Source: Cylicocyclus nassatus (lineage: Eukaryota; Nematoda; Chromadorea; Rhabditida; Strongylidae). From it: a stretch of DNA of 64,000 bases. This document shows positions 24,801 to 36,361 of the stretch, piece by piece (the first letter of the stretch is position 1; each line of letters starts with the position of its first letter). The position numbers and the translations under genes are program-made. Below the pieces are notes generated by a model that was given only the letters and a program-made list of their open reading frames with translations, was not told where the DNA came from and did no database searches. The stretch lies in NCBI GenBank assembly GCA_958299035.1, contig CATQJL010000112.1, positions 4,448,123-4,512,122 on the forward strand, in the 5' to 3' direction.

Positions 24801-27800
24801 AATATTGTATTCGGGATCCCCATGCTCACTTCCCCCCTGTGCCAACTCCTAGCCCTATAGGTGAACTCTGCAAAAAAATCGATAAAAATCGGTAAAATCG
24901 ACATCGATCGATAACGAAAAGTGGACTGTGACACCCGCCGGGGCCCGAAGTGTATGTGTGCCAAGTTTGGTCCGGATACGGCGGAGCCGGGTAAGCCAGC
25001 TAGTTTTTTGATAAAATCGACAGTTATAATGTTGGGTTTCCATTCGGGTTTGATGCCAGCAAAAAAAACATCGGTTACAGCTTTTTGCGGTATCTGCAAC
25101 TTTTCTTTCAATTTGTTCAAGCCCGATCAGGTCGCGGTCTTTGTCTGCGCGAAACTCTATTGTGGTGGTCTGGTTCAGCTGAGCTCGGCAGCATATCGGT
25201 TTTGCATCACTGTTGTTACTCAAAAATCATTAATCTCGTATAATCGTCCAAGTTCGACTCTCGATTAATCTCGGCATATTGCAAATGCTTGTTGTGGCTT
25301 GTTTAGCTGGACACCGGGATTGGTATATCCTTTATTCGACTAACGTTTCGGCGGTATCGCCTTCTTCAGAGTCTGAAATCATCGAATGCATAAGTGAACT
25401 ATCCTATCAAAAACCGCCTCAAGACCTAGGAAAACGCCCAATGCGTCAGTGAACCAAGAACTCGAAAGTGAATGCAGGATTAAACTAATGCTCACCTAAA
25501 CATAATATAACATAACATATCTCGTATAATCGCCTTCCTTCTATGCATTTAAGCTTTTGTTTGCTTTGTCAAAGGAAGAGAGTATTTCAGAGCCGGCAAG
25601 GACAAGTTAACAGTCCTTCCGTCTTCATCTAGTTCATCACAGCCCTCTGACGCTGACGCAGGAAGTGATGTCAAGAAGCGCCTAGCATACTTCTCTAGTT
25701 TCTTGGCCATAGCTGTACTCATGGCTATACTCGTTGGCATCCTCATGATTGGTTTCTTCTATCGAAAAATACTCGGTAAGTAGTAATCAAGATTTTTTGT
25801 TTAGTTTATTATAAAGACTCTATTTCAGTGGCGTTTTTCAATGTTATGCTGGTTCTCTTTGGTTCAGTCAGTGTGTATAGTTGCGTAATGGCCATTTTAT
25901 CAAATTTTTCTTGCTGTGATTGCTGTACCACGCGGTTATGCACCGGAGTAAAGCACCGTAAGTTCTTTACCAGCGTAGTTTCTACTTTTTGATGGATATT
26001 TTCGAACGATTATTTTACTAGGCTGGCTCCCCAAAGGAAGACCAAACATACTACAGTTAGCAGTTTACTTGTGTTCATTGGCCTTTGGCGTAGTATGGTT
26101 CTATTATCGGCTGGACGCTTACGCATTCATACTTTTGGACTTCATAAATGTGACGCTCTGTTTGCATATATTGAAGTCTCTGCGGTTGCCGAATGTGATG
26201 GTGTGTTTGTGGCCGCTTATCTCCTACATCTGAGGCAGTGGCGTACCCAGGATTTCGGCTCGGGGGGGGGGGGGGGAACAAAAATTCTTTTCTAATGAAG
26301 GTCCGTGGCGCCAGCCACGCACCCCGAAAAATTTTTTGTTATGTTTTCAAAAATTTTCAGGGGCTCATAACCCCGAAATTCTAGAAAAAGGGGACGTGGC
26401 ATTAGCCACTCCCTCGAAAAAATTTTTTTATAGGGCTGAAATGAATTTTCAAGAAAGATTAAAAAATATCTTAATTATTTACAACTGGGAACTAGTCATT
26501 TGCACAGTTTCATCTTATATATAAAGCTGAATGTCTGTTTGTATGTATGTCTGTACGTATGTTCCGAATGGAAATTTTTATTTCTAAAAACCGATCCGGA
26601 CCAAACTTGGCACACATACACTTCGGGGCAGGGCGGGTGTCATAGGCTACTTTTCGTCATCGGTCGATATCGATTTTATCGAGTTTTTTTGCAGAGTCAC
26701 CTACGGGGCTAAGATTTGGCGCAGGGGGGTAATCGAGCATGCTGATTAGGAATACGATATTAGTTTTTGGAATTATCCGCTACTTTTATCGATTTTTTTT
26801 TGCAAAGTTTGAGCTATGGGACTGGGAGTTGGCACAGGGGGGGGGGGTAATCGAGCATGCTGATTACGAATACAATATTAGTTTTTGGAGGTCCAGCACT
26901 TTTATCGATTTTATCGATTTTTTTGCAAAGTTTGAATGGGCTGGGAGTTGCGCAGGGGGCAAGTGAGCATGCTGATTACACACAGGGGGAATAGGGAATT
27001 GCATGTATGAGTGGGCACACGGAAAAGTTGTACAGGGAAGGAAATGGAACGTTATTAAAATATTTTGACAGGGCCGGGCGGAGCCGGGTAAGCCAGCTAG
27101 TAACTCATGTATCTTTCAAAAAATTTCGCGACCCGTTTTGGGGGGGGGGGGGGGGAGGGGTCTCTCGTCCCTTCGGTACGCCACCGATCTGGAGTGTTTG
27201 TTCATTCTGATTCTATGATCAGTTGGTTCAGTGGATTACGGTGCTGATGATCTGCATGTTCATTTACGATGCAGTAATGGTGTTTGTTACTCCTTATCTA
27301 ACCAAAAGTGGGTGTTCTGTGATGCTTGAGGTGGCTACGGGTATAGGCTGCTCATCGGACGGCAATGATGGATATCCAATGCCTCCCATCGATGCGGCGC
27401 TACCGGAGAAGGTAAGCCAGAGTAGGTGCTGGTTTTTCGTCACTATATAATATATCTTTTCAGTTTCCAATGCTGATGCAAGTGCCTCGTTTCGAACCTA
27501 TGATAGCATGTGTTGATCTAGAGATTGAGAAGAACTACCAGATGACGATTCTTGGACTAGGAGATATAATTATACCAGGTTCATCTATACTAGAGTTTAC
27601 AGTTCATACATGGTCTATGCAAAAATTGCTTCCAGGTTACTTGGTGACTCATTGTTTCACTATGAGTGGATTTAGTGAGCGCTCGCGTATCATATATGGA
27701 GTTATCTGCTCCTTCGGTAGGTTGTATATATGAGATTCTTTTTGCTTTTTCTAAACCTGTTTTTTTTTGTCTTCAGGATACGGATTAGGTTTGATTGTAA

Positions 27801-30402
27801 CATTCATCGCACTTTCACTCATGAGTATGGCTCAGCCTGCTCTGATCTACTTGGTTCCGTGCACTCTCCTGCCAATATTCATTATGGCTTGCATAAAAGG
27901 TCACTTTCGGCTGATGTGGCACGGAGTAGATGATTCTACAGACTCAACAGTTAGCTTGGAACGGAATTTAGTAGCAACTAACTTGGATCCACATTTAGTA
28001 AGTAACAACTCGTTTGTTGAAGTAAAGAAATAGGTTTCACTGTTGCAAATTATTGAAAAGGACAAGGAAAGTAGAGAAACATAGAAGAAAAAACTGAGGC
28101 TCGAGTGTTCTGCAAACTGTCATAGGTTTGGCCGTGGGTGCACTTACGGCAGTTGGCAAAAGGGATTTTAGGCCCGGGCGTACCTCACGCGATTTCAGTC
28201 GCGACGCGACTTGGCAGCACTCCAGCTGCTTGTAACTCGTCGCAAACTCAATTTGAGCACATGGAAAATAGCACATTTTATCGATTCGCGGAAGTTGCAG
28301 ATACCACGCATTTGTGGTCTGCAAGTGTTGGGATTGAAAAGATTCGGCAAATGGCGAAATCGCGTGGCGACTGAAATCGCTAGAGGTATGCCCAGGGCCT
28401 TAGGAGGGGGGGGGGGGGTGCTCGCGGAAGGACAATGCGCGCAAAATGCAAGCGGTGTGAAATCATTCTTGCTAATTTTTACGGAATTTTACTTGTGACA
28501 TCGAATCATGAATCTGCCCCCACTCCCACCCCCTACCTTGGCACCGTGTCATTTTAGCACCGAGGAGTTTTGAAGGCACAAAATTTGAGGATTGTCGCCT
28601 TCCGCACTCGCCCGGGATTTTATATTGCTTGCTTTTCGTGCGTACTGTCGCATTCCATGTGCCCGTCGGATAAACTCTGATATCTTACAAGTGGGAGGCA
28701 GATTTGAGTTTCTCAGGGAAGTTTTAGGTTTTTTCGTAAATCCGGGCTCTCGATATGTCTTCCTACATTTCGACAGGAGTTTTAGTGTCTCTATTTTTTT
28801 CTTTTTTTAAGGTGGGTAGACCCCAGTCCAGCTATGACGGGTACCAAATTCCGGATGAACCCCAGTTCAGCTATAACGACTGTCGAATTCCGCGCGTTAG
28901 GACATACACCTCACTGGATTCACGCGCCCACATGAATTCTGTCATTGACAGATTCTAAAAAGCGCGCTAAAAGGCACATTTTGACATTTTTCTGTGTATC
29001 TTCATACCCTTGTTCAAATCCAGTCCTTGTTGAAGCCAACGAGTACAGATACTAGATATGAAACTTGTTTGAATCCTAAACTTTTCTTTAAATTATCTAT
29101 GATACTGCTCAGAATTGGACAATATGTTTGAGCTTAGGCAGGCAAGGGATGCACAACGTTTTCGCTTTTGGTGATTGATTCCGTTGATTAGTTTGGACGA
29201 ACCGGTTTTGTGAAAAAAAATTGCGAAACTTTTTCTTATTAAAAAAAAATAAATAAAATGCAAAATCTTTATGACTAACTTGTTTGAAATCAGAATTCAA
29301 GTGGGAAATCAGTATCGTGCACAAGACATGCACAAGAATTGGGCTGCTTGCTTCTCACTTACTGTTGAACCGGGGGCTTTTATTCGTCTGTATCTTATCC
29401 ATATGGGTTTAGTGGGCTTCTCAGCTTTTAATGCAAGAAACAGTGCCTTCAAATTGAATATGCATACTGACGTTTGTCTGTCAGTTGGTCCATAAATCTT
29501 GTATCAAATTTCTCTTTGGTGAATTTTTTCAATTACAAAAGCTTGAAAAGACAAAATTCTCACTTTTTGATACATTCCACATAACGGAATTACAAACTGA
29601 TAAATGAATTTTTTGAAGTTTTCGCCGCTGATAAGAAACAACGAAACTTGATTGTACTTGTTTGTACCTATGATACTCTTTTCAATTAATTGAGAATTCA
29701 TGCTGATCAGGTGTGTATAAATTACTAGATTCTCCGTTTTTTTAAGTTGACATTTCGATTTTGTTAGTTATAAAATTTTTACCATGCATAACAATAGTAA
29801 TGGAATATTTATTCTACACTACAAAATTTTGTAGAATTGGACCATTTTTCAATCATTTTCAAAACGATTTTTGAATATTTTCGGCACAAGATATGGACCA
29901 ACCTAATTTATTCAGCTTCCACATATGCAAGCCACGTAATCCCTTTCCCATGTCAAAGTCAATCCAAGTTGATTTTGCGGTCATATCCCCTTTTGCGCAT
30001 TCTTCCATATGTAATCAACCCACCATTTTCTCTCTTTGTCTCATACAACCCTTTCAAAGCTCAAAGTTTTTTTCCCACAAAGTTCTTTTTTTCGAAGTGC
30101 TCATTTCTCTCCTGCGGTACTTTGTTAATAACTGCCCTGAGTTCGTGAAATATCTTCTGTTTTTCCCTTCTTGTTTCTGACCCTCAACGTCATGTCAGAT
30201 CCCTTCTTCCTTTAGCGTCATCCCACCATTTCAGAAATGAATGGGCCATTCCTTTCTGACACGTTGGGGGACTTCTGTAGACATAAAATCGAGATGATCG
30301 CAAGACTCGCAATTTGATTTTGTTCAATTTCAGGCTGAAGAATCAGGACCATTGAGTAGCGATAATACGGAAGAAACGGATACATATCAACACACTAAGT
30401 AG
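21852..30402 (+). CDS. SPPL2-type intramembrane aspartyl protease (13 exons)
   Basis: Signal peptide peptidase-like proteases cut type II membrane proteins inside the bilayer, in endosomal/lysosomal and secretory membranes. Exons: 21852-21989, 23077-23274, 23416-23505, 23557-23646, 23718-23866, 25591-25775, 25829-25957, 26022-26200, 27232-27411 (acceptor at 27223 also possible), 27464-27578, 27636-27716, 27777-27997, 30334-30402. Every junction has GT/AG and matching phase; the sum is 1824 nt (607 codons plus stop). The N-terminal half matches a luminal PA domain and the C-terminal half is multi-spanning. It carries all family motifs: FIYDAVMVFVTP (first catalytic Asp), GLGDIIIPG (second catalytic Asp) and QPALIYLVP (PAL). 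FVTPYLTKSG and EVATG are SPPL2-like. The C-terminus ends in a short acidic tail. No convincing signal peptide precedes exon 1; translation could start at ATG 21819 or in an unseen upstream exon. Introns 5, 8 and 12 are swollen by repeats. Confidence 0.93.
23934..25003 (+). mobile_element. Helitron-like element with giant internal palindrome
   Basis: It starts with TCTTATATATAAAGCTGAATG and ends with GGAGCCGGGTAAGCCAGCTAG. It is inserted between A and T with no target duplication, as Helitrons do. Inside, the block from about 24041 (ATCCGGACCAAACTTGGC) to 24450 is repeated in reverse complement from 24455 to about 24977, meeting at a hairpin around GCTGATCATCCCC. The arms carry three or four degenerate ~120-bp tandem units, each with ATCGATTTTATCGATTTTTT and GGCTGGGAGTT(G/C)GCACAGGGGGGTAATCGAGCATG-like segments. 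It lies in an intron of the SPPL2-like gene. Confidence 0.8.
25285..25400. repeat. Dispersed repeat fragment (TTCGACTAACGTTTCGGCGG)
   Basis: The motif TTCGACTAACGTTTCGGCGG, continuing with TATCGCCTTCTTCAGAGTCTG, has the look of a common nematode interspersed repeat. This is my recollection rather than something shown here, since only one copy is in the window. It lies in the SPPL2-like gene intron. Confidence 0.35.
26236..27186. mobile_element. hAT-type MITE split by a nested Helitron
   Basis: The left end CAGTGGCGTACC and right end GGTACGCCACCG are inverse copies (last bases TG changed to CG). The flanks ATCTGAGG (26228-26235) and ATCTGGAG (27187-27194) look like a slightly decayed 8-bp target duplication. 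The next inward sequences are G runs, as in the relative at 2079-2402. A Helitron-like element at 26513-27100 interrupts it, so the MITE alone is about 360 bp. It sits in intron 8 of the SPPL2-like gene. Confidence 0.75.
26513..27100 (+). mobile_element. Helitron-like element nested in a hAT MITE
   Basis: It runs from TCTTATATATAAAGCTGAATG to GGAGCCGGGTAAGCCAGCTAG and is inserted between A and T. The conserved CCGGACCAAACTTGGCAC block follows the 5' end. The middle contains three degenerate tandem units with ATCGATTTTATCGATTTTTT and GTAATCGAGCATGCTGATTA. The internal palindrome of the copy at 23934 is absent here. Confidence 0.8.
28168..28403. mobile_element. Fold-back MITE in SPPL2-like gene intron
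   Basis: Left end TTAGGCCCGGGCGTACCTC and right end GAGGTATGCCCAGGGCCTTA are imperfect inverse copies. They continue into GCGATTTCAGTCGC and GCGACTGAAATCGC. The rest of this 2.3-kb last intron (27998-30333) shows no gene, only G or C runs at 28404-28419 and 28516-28533. Confidence 0.6.
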
Positions 30403-31297
30403 TGATGTGATTGGTAGCTTAGAATTTTCTACCATATGTTTACTACGGCTATTGTCTATTGTTGTCTTTTTCCTCTGCTATAACTCTTCCTTTCCCAACT
30501 TCTTTCGCAAAACTGCCTAGGGTCTAAATCGTAAATTTACCATTCGAAGGCAATATTCAATTTTTTCTTCTCCGATAACTTTGCAATAAGAGATTCGAGA
30601 GGTTGTGAAGGAAGTTTTGGTTTTCTCCATGCTAGTGTGTTTGGAACACATGCTTTCCCTCTTGACATCATATAAGTGATCATTGTTAATCTTTTTGTAT
30701 TGCTGTACATAATTTTTGTGATCTGTGAGAAGTAGGCTGAACTCAGCTTTGCATTTTGAAGTCCAGTCTCGTTTGTATTTCCTGCATAGTACGTGTACAC
30801 TATCAATACAACTGTGTAATACGATTGAATAATACTGTTTTTGTTATTTCTCTGTCTTCCACATTGTTAGACATAACTGGCTTCAATATAACACTTTCCA
30901 GACCTCGTGATACACACGGTGAGTCACGCCTTCATCAAATCTTTTTCTGTTCCAGTATAGGATCTAAATTAGCAAGATCAATCTACATATACCTCCTTAA
31001 GCTTGCGTCAGCTACAATAGGCTGGGTTCATATTTTGTACTCAATTCCAGCGCGACGCTCAATCTGTGCGCTGTGCTACAACTGTTCCGGAATCATTATA
31101 AACCCACCATAGTTTATGTTAGCGACTAGCGAATTCGACAAAATTCACAAATCATGCCGCTTTGACAGTGCCTTAATTATGGTCCCGCTGTCAGTTTCAA
31201 ACAAGATCTATGTGCCGTTTTGCTTGAGCGCTTTCTCCAGAAAAAGGTTTGAATATACAGTAACAATAAACCAACAAAAAAGCAAATCTTGATACTG
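30403..31297. other. Downstream flank of the SPPL2-like gene, no other gene
   Basis: This stretch probably contains the 3' UTR. Short ORFs on both strands are unsupported. Confidence 0.4.
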
Positions 31298-31630
31298 ACA
31301 AGGGAAGTTCGCCGAATCGAAATGGCCGATTGATATGTGGTATATACCCGGACGCGGGGCTCGGGAGGTTAGCATCAAATGTGCGCCCATTAGCTGCGAC
31401 GCGTTATTGTGAAGCAAGTTATGGCCCTCTGAAGTTTTTGGCGTGTGCATGTCTAGAGAACGCACAAATGCTCAGATTGTGGTCGTGTGGTGTAGTGGTC
31501 AGCGTCTCGGACTCACAGGTGACCGGTGAGGGTTCGAACCCTGTTGCTGTCCACATGTTTTGCGTTCTTCTCAAAATTCATTTTTTACCTGTTTTATGCA
31601 ATACTGAGGTAAAAAATGACACATACGGGT
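31298..31630 (+). repeat. tRNA-like dispersed repeat (inverted pair, copy A)
   Basis: The 333-bp unit contains, near 31483-31555, a tRNA-like segment. It has TGGTGTAGTGG in A-box position, GGTTCGAACCC as a perfect palindromic B box, and outer GTGGTCG / TGTCCAC that could pair partly. An anticodon-loop-like CTCACAG would suggest a Val(CAC)-type origin. However, the anticodon stem does not pair, so this is not a functional tRNA gene. The unit extends 185 bp upstream of the tRNA part, unlike a standard SINE. A nearly identical inverted copy is at 31891-32222. Confidence 0.7.
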
Positions 31631-31890
31631 GTTTAAACACTACTAATTATACATCCTGCCGTGTCATTCTCACAAGGTAGCCCATTAGCAAGAATCAATA
31701 ATACGACGTGATACAATTTGGAGATTGTCACTTAAATACTACGTGCAATCGAAGATAGTATGTGTGAGTGAGGATTTGGCAAATCTTCAAAGTCAACTGA
31801 AAAGCCGTCGCTAAAAAGTCGTTGCTATGTTCTAGGAAAATTTTACATATGAAGCATTGATCGAATTTTCGTGAGAAAAATCATCCCGTA

Positions 31891-32222
31891 ACCCGTGTGT
31901 GTCATTTTTTACCTCATTAATACATGAAACAGGTAAAAAATGAATTTTGAGAAGAACGCAAAACATGTGGACAGCAACAGGACTCGAACCCTCACCGGTC
32001 ACCTGTGAGTCCGAGGCGCTAACCACTACACCACAAGACCACAACCTGAGCAATTGTGCGTTCTCTAGACATGCACACGCCAAAAACTTCAGAGGGCCAT
32101 AACTTGCTTCACAATAACGCGTCGCAGCTAATGAGCGCACATTTGATACTAACCTCCCGAGCCCCGCGTCCGGGTATATACCACATATCAATCGGCCATT
32201 TCGATTCGGCGAACTTCCCTTG
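31891..32222 (-). repeat. tRNA-like dispersed repeat (inverted pair, copy B)
   Basis: This is the reverse-complement copy of 31298-31630. It shares both boundaries (ACAAGGGAAGTTCGCCG at one end, GACACACACGGGT at the other) and differs by scattered substitutions (for example CCTGTTGCTGTCC kept, GGCGCTAACC for GACGCTGACC). The 260-bp spacer (31631-31890) is not repetitive. Confidence 0.7.
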
Positions 32223-32239
32223 TGAGTATATACTCCCGT

Positions 32240-33400
32240 CGTGATCTCAAGGTTAGGCGGTAGCCCACGTAATGGCAGCATATGTACCAGAGAAAAGGCG
32301 AACGCAGACACTCGCACCGGCCTGCGGCCGCATTAAGACCGGCTGGTGGGACCACAATTAATTTCACTCAGCCGCGTAGTCTACGCCCGCCGGCCGGTAT
32401 GTGTCAGTCGCGCAACAAAATGATTGTGGGGCGCGTTCTTCTTCGTTTTGCATCCTTCGCTTTGCCCTCCCCCCTCAATTACAAAACGTAGTACAGAATC
32501 GCAAAAACATCCATTTATTGTATAAGCATACATAGTGAGGAAATATTTACAAATAAGACTGGTACGTAAAGCCTAACACAATATGCCTCTAATAAAGCTA
32601 TGAAATTCGGACGCTTCTTATATCCACGAGAAGATGACGTTCCTTTGCACATGTGAACATCCATTCGACACAAAAGGTATAGTCTGTCCCAAACGGGATC
32701 AGGCCGAACTATCGGCTGAAATTGCGCGCTCGCAGCGCTAGGGGTTTGCGCTGCACACGCGCGCTGTCGCAGAGAGCGAAGAGATTGAGGAGAGAGCAGA
32801 CTAGCTAGCCGAAGAAGTGGCGCGAAACCCTCGCGACGCAGACTCCCGCCATGCCGATTTTGGCCTGTTCAAAATTGGGGCAAACTGTACACATCAGACC
32901 GCTACTCATTACGAGTTGACTAGTTGTTGCACTCTATATTCTTTAGGGTGACGCTCATCTCACAGCGGACATCTGCAAACGAGATAAGCTTTTCACAAAT
33001 GAGATCACTGATACCAAGACTTACCTGCTCAGGAACTGCTATTTATCAGTGAACGGAGCAACCCAAAGGCCTATTCCAGGAGGCGTTCAGTGAATGTTTC
33101 CCATAAACCACTCACCAAGATTAGTTTCTGTCAAATGATCGGTGTAAACTCACTTAACTTTTGGAGTGTACGCAATGATAGGCATAGGAATACCGCGAAT
33201 TCGTAGAACATGAGATATATTCAGCATCCGTAGATATGCAGCAGAGTTCTAGAATAATCAGCAGGGAAAAATAGTCCGTGAACGCATTCCGCAAAGAATA
33301 ACGATAGTTTAAAGGCCATAGTCGTTAGCATGAGTGAGATCCCGATGACCATGATCAAGTTCCATGAGTAGAATAAGATTTCAGACACATCTCTCTATAT
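32240..33400. other. No gene; GC-rich dispersed repeat at 32685-32880
   Basis: Apart from a GC-rich block, no gene is seen. The segment GGGATCAGGCCGAA...GCGCTCGCAGCGCTAGGGG (32697-32755) resembles 37976-38030 (GGGATTAGACCAAAA...GCGCTCGCAGCGCTACAG). This indicates a dispersed repeat family. Confidence 0.45.
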
Positions 33401-34560
33401 AATAAAGCGCACGGTGTCTCTCTGTAACATCCCCCCCCCTCGTGAGATGTCAACAGGTCTGTCGTTGCGTGCCGTTGCAGGGTACAGGGTTGATGACTCA
33501 CTATGCCAGTGATGTCCGATCTAGACGATGTTGATGACCTAACCTTAAAAGTGCAGTCTGCAAAAAGTTAAAAGCTGTAAGCGGTAACATGCCGCTGCAG
33601 GCGTACAGGGTTGATGACTCATCGTTATGCCAATGATGTCCGATCTAGACGATGTTGATGAAAACCCTAACCTTCAAAGTGCAATCTCTAAAAAAGTTAA
33701 AAGCTGTAAGCGGTAACATCGATTGATTCTGTCTTCACAATACGACGTCTCTATTTTCACATTGCAGCAGCACCTCTATTCGAGTCATCGGAACAGGTCA
33801 GCTATCAATTCCTTTCTCATTTAGCATTTTCTAAGAAGAAACAATTCAATCATATGAACGAAAGCCTGTGTAATCATGCTTTTTGAGCAGAATCACACAT
33901 TTTGAAAAATCGTCCATAAGAATGGGCATCTGATAACAAAGTTAGATTTTAGTATCTTGCTCATCACTACCATTTGTTTCTAAGCTACAAAAGAGTGAGC
34001 TGCAATTTTTTTTTTGAAAAAATATTTCCACTTTTGTGGTTTTCAAACGAATCCTCAACCGTTACATAATTTCCCTATTTATTTTATATATTTGGAAAAC
34101 ATCACTTGTCCTAATCGACATACAATTCTTCTACAGAAAGTTGCAGTTATAGTTTAAAGTGCTTCTCAAGCGACTATCACCTTTCGAATTGTCAAGTTTT
34201 TGATTTCCCATTCCAATATCAAATCAATCCATAGTTTTCACAATCTCAGCCGATTTCACTATTATATATAACCCTAGATTGCCTCTCTCTTTGGGTTTGT
34301 TTGCCAAGAGATCGACTTCGTATCTACTCATCACTACCATTCGCCTTCTAAAATACAAAATATTGAGCTGCGATTTTTGCTACAAAACATATCCAGTTTT
34401 GTGATTTTCCTCAATCTTTCCGAAATCAAATCTGTAATTTTCGCAATCTCTGCCGATTTCACTATCATGAATAATCTGTGTTCAGAAATAGAGTTATCAA
34501 GCTGTTCGTTTTCGCTCCCAAAAGCCAGTTACTTTGTGCTTTACTCAACGTAAGTCACTT
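33398..34560. repeat. Repeat block with Helitron-like start and tandem duplication
   Basis: TCTCTATATAATAAAGCGCAC at 33398 has the look of another Helitron family start. It is followed by a tandem duplication of ~125 bp (33471-33590 and 33591-33720) sharing CAGGGTTGATGACTC and ATGTCCGATCTAGACGATG. A second, looser duplication follows at 33950-34060 and 34325-34420 (CATCACTACCATT, GAGCTGC). The 3' end was not recognised. Confidence 0.5.
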
Positions 34561-35416
34561 TGTAATGACATTCCTCAACTGACTTGCTCCAAATTTTTGG
34601 TATGCTTTCCAAAATATTCTCCCCACTTCAAAAATCCATATGGAATTATTGTACATGTATCTTCGTACTGAATGCTTTTTGCCTAATGTCTGATACCCTA
34701 TTATAGTGCATATATATATCAGAAAACCACATTAGAATCGAAACTTTTCTCCGTGTCTTTGCTCACGTTATCTCACTGTTGTAGACATTAGCAGAGAGTA
34801 CTGTTTCGTACTATAGCACATGAAATTCACTTATGTGAAACGAATTACAAGCTTTTTCCCGAAACAAGAAAATTATTAATGTTGCAGTCAGATAAACTAC
34901 AAACCCTGATTCACTTAAACCATACCCTCGATACCTAGAGCCACGTACTCTGGTAACCTTCACTTTGAGGGCTATGAGAAGACACAACCTTCACCTGGGA
35001 AAAAACAGAAGTTTATTGTCCTGACTATATCAGAACGTATGTACATATATGAAGCAAATATAGGAAATAAAAACTTTAGCTTATTCCAGCAAAACCGAAA
35101 ATTAGCTTTTTCATAGCCTTTTTTGTTAAAGAAGGTTTCTGTGGAATTTTCGCCAGAATTCAGGACAAAATTTCTCAGTTAACCTCTCATTTGAACAAAA
35201 TCGAGTTCCAGAAGTCTAGGAAAACTAATTGAGTCAAATAAAAACGAGAAACTGCGCTTAAATCTTGCGCACAGAGACGCGCACGAAAACGCTGGTCTAT
35301 CTCGTTAATGAGTGATTTTCAAGGCATGGGACATTGTCAGTTCTCCTCGTCGTGTCATGACGATCAGAATGATATATAATGTTGCAGGGTTTCGTTGAAA
35401 CCTGCGGAGATCTACT

Positions 35417-35531
35417 ACCAGAGCCAAATGCCCCGTCGGCTCTGGTCTGTCTCCGCTGCTCGTCTGCGTCTCCGCGCGCTGCGCGCTACCTCGCTACCCC
35501 AAACGCGGGGCGCGGGGCATTTGGCTCTGGT
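35417..35531. repeat. Fold-back MITE with ACCAGAGCCAAATGCCCCG arms
   Basis: The 19-bp arms at 35417-35435 and 35513-35531 are perfect inverse copies around a GC-rich 77-bp interior. The surrounding sequence (34560-36360) holds only unsupported ORFs. Confidence 0.7.
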
Positions 35532-36361
35532 GCCCTTTTCTTCGTTGTTTCAAACCCAATTTTAGCAAGCTATATATCAAACTGAAGCTCTCGATCTCTA
35601 CATTCACCCTGACAACGTCCCAAAGCCACATTTTTTCATTTGAACGAGAAATCCCGGCAAAAACCTTATTTTTGAAAATCTCCTGTTTTCCTCCTAGTTT
35701 AACTCTTTTCACGCGGTTTTTTGTGCATTCTATAGATCGTGCTTCTGTTCATAATGCAGACAACCACCCAGCCCTTAACTCTTCGATTATGGTAGGATTT
35801 TTTGCGAAAAGTCGTAAAAAGTGCGTTTTTCTTTACCTTGTTCTGTTTCAGTGCTTTCGCATCGATTTTTTTCCAACTTGGGCGAGTATTGCTCAGAACA
35901 ATGAGTGCAACAATCCAGACAACGTCCCAGGAAACAGGAACGTTAATGCGGGGGTAGAAATTCAAAGGACGCATCAAAAATCAAAACCCCGTGTTGCGAA
36001 TTGCTGGTCCTGGAGCGAAACCTTGCACTCTGAAAAGCGCCAAATGACAGATCTCAAGCCTTATTGCAGCGTTTTTATCCGGTTTACAGCAGTTTCTTTT
36101 GCTTTTTATATTTGTTTTATGTCATTTTCTCTTCTCTGATCATCTTTAAACAACCTTCATTATTTATGACGTCAGATGTTCAAACAACCTTCACTTTTGG
36201 CACCCTGTCTCTAGACTATCGAAGGTATGACTTAAACCATGGTCCTTTTGTTATAAAGCGTTCTCATCTATACTATAGCAGATAGAATTGCTTTTCAATA
36301 GAATGTGAAGAAAATGAAACATCCAATCAAGACTACCCCTTAGACATTGCCCACACCCACT

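Noticed and set aside
24632..25268. ORFs of 115-162 codons on both strands
   Set aside because: They lie across the Helitron-like palindrome; the repeated AARSWHRGVIEH-type peptides come from translating tandem repeat units.
31483..31555. tRNA gene candidate (Val-like, anticodon loop CTCACAG)
   Set aside because: A and B boxes are good but the anticodon stem does not pair and the same segment is part of a repeated 333-bp unit, so it is not called as a functional tRNA.
31330..32317. ORFs of 116 and 161 codons encoding nearly the same peptide
   Set aside because: They are translations of the two copies of the tRNA-like inverted repeat, not a duplicated gene.
35672..36139. 155-codon plus-strand ORF
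   Set aside because: No recognisable domain, no conserved pattern, and it overlaps a comparable minus-strand ORF; most likely chance.
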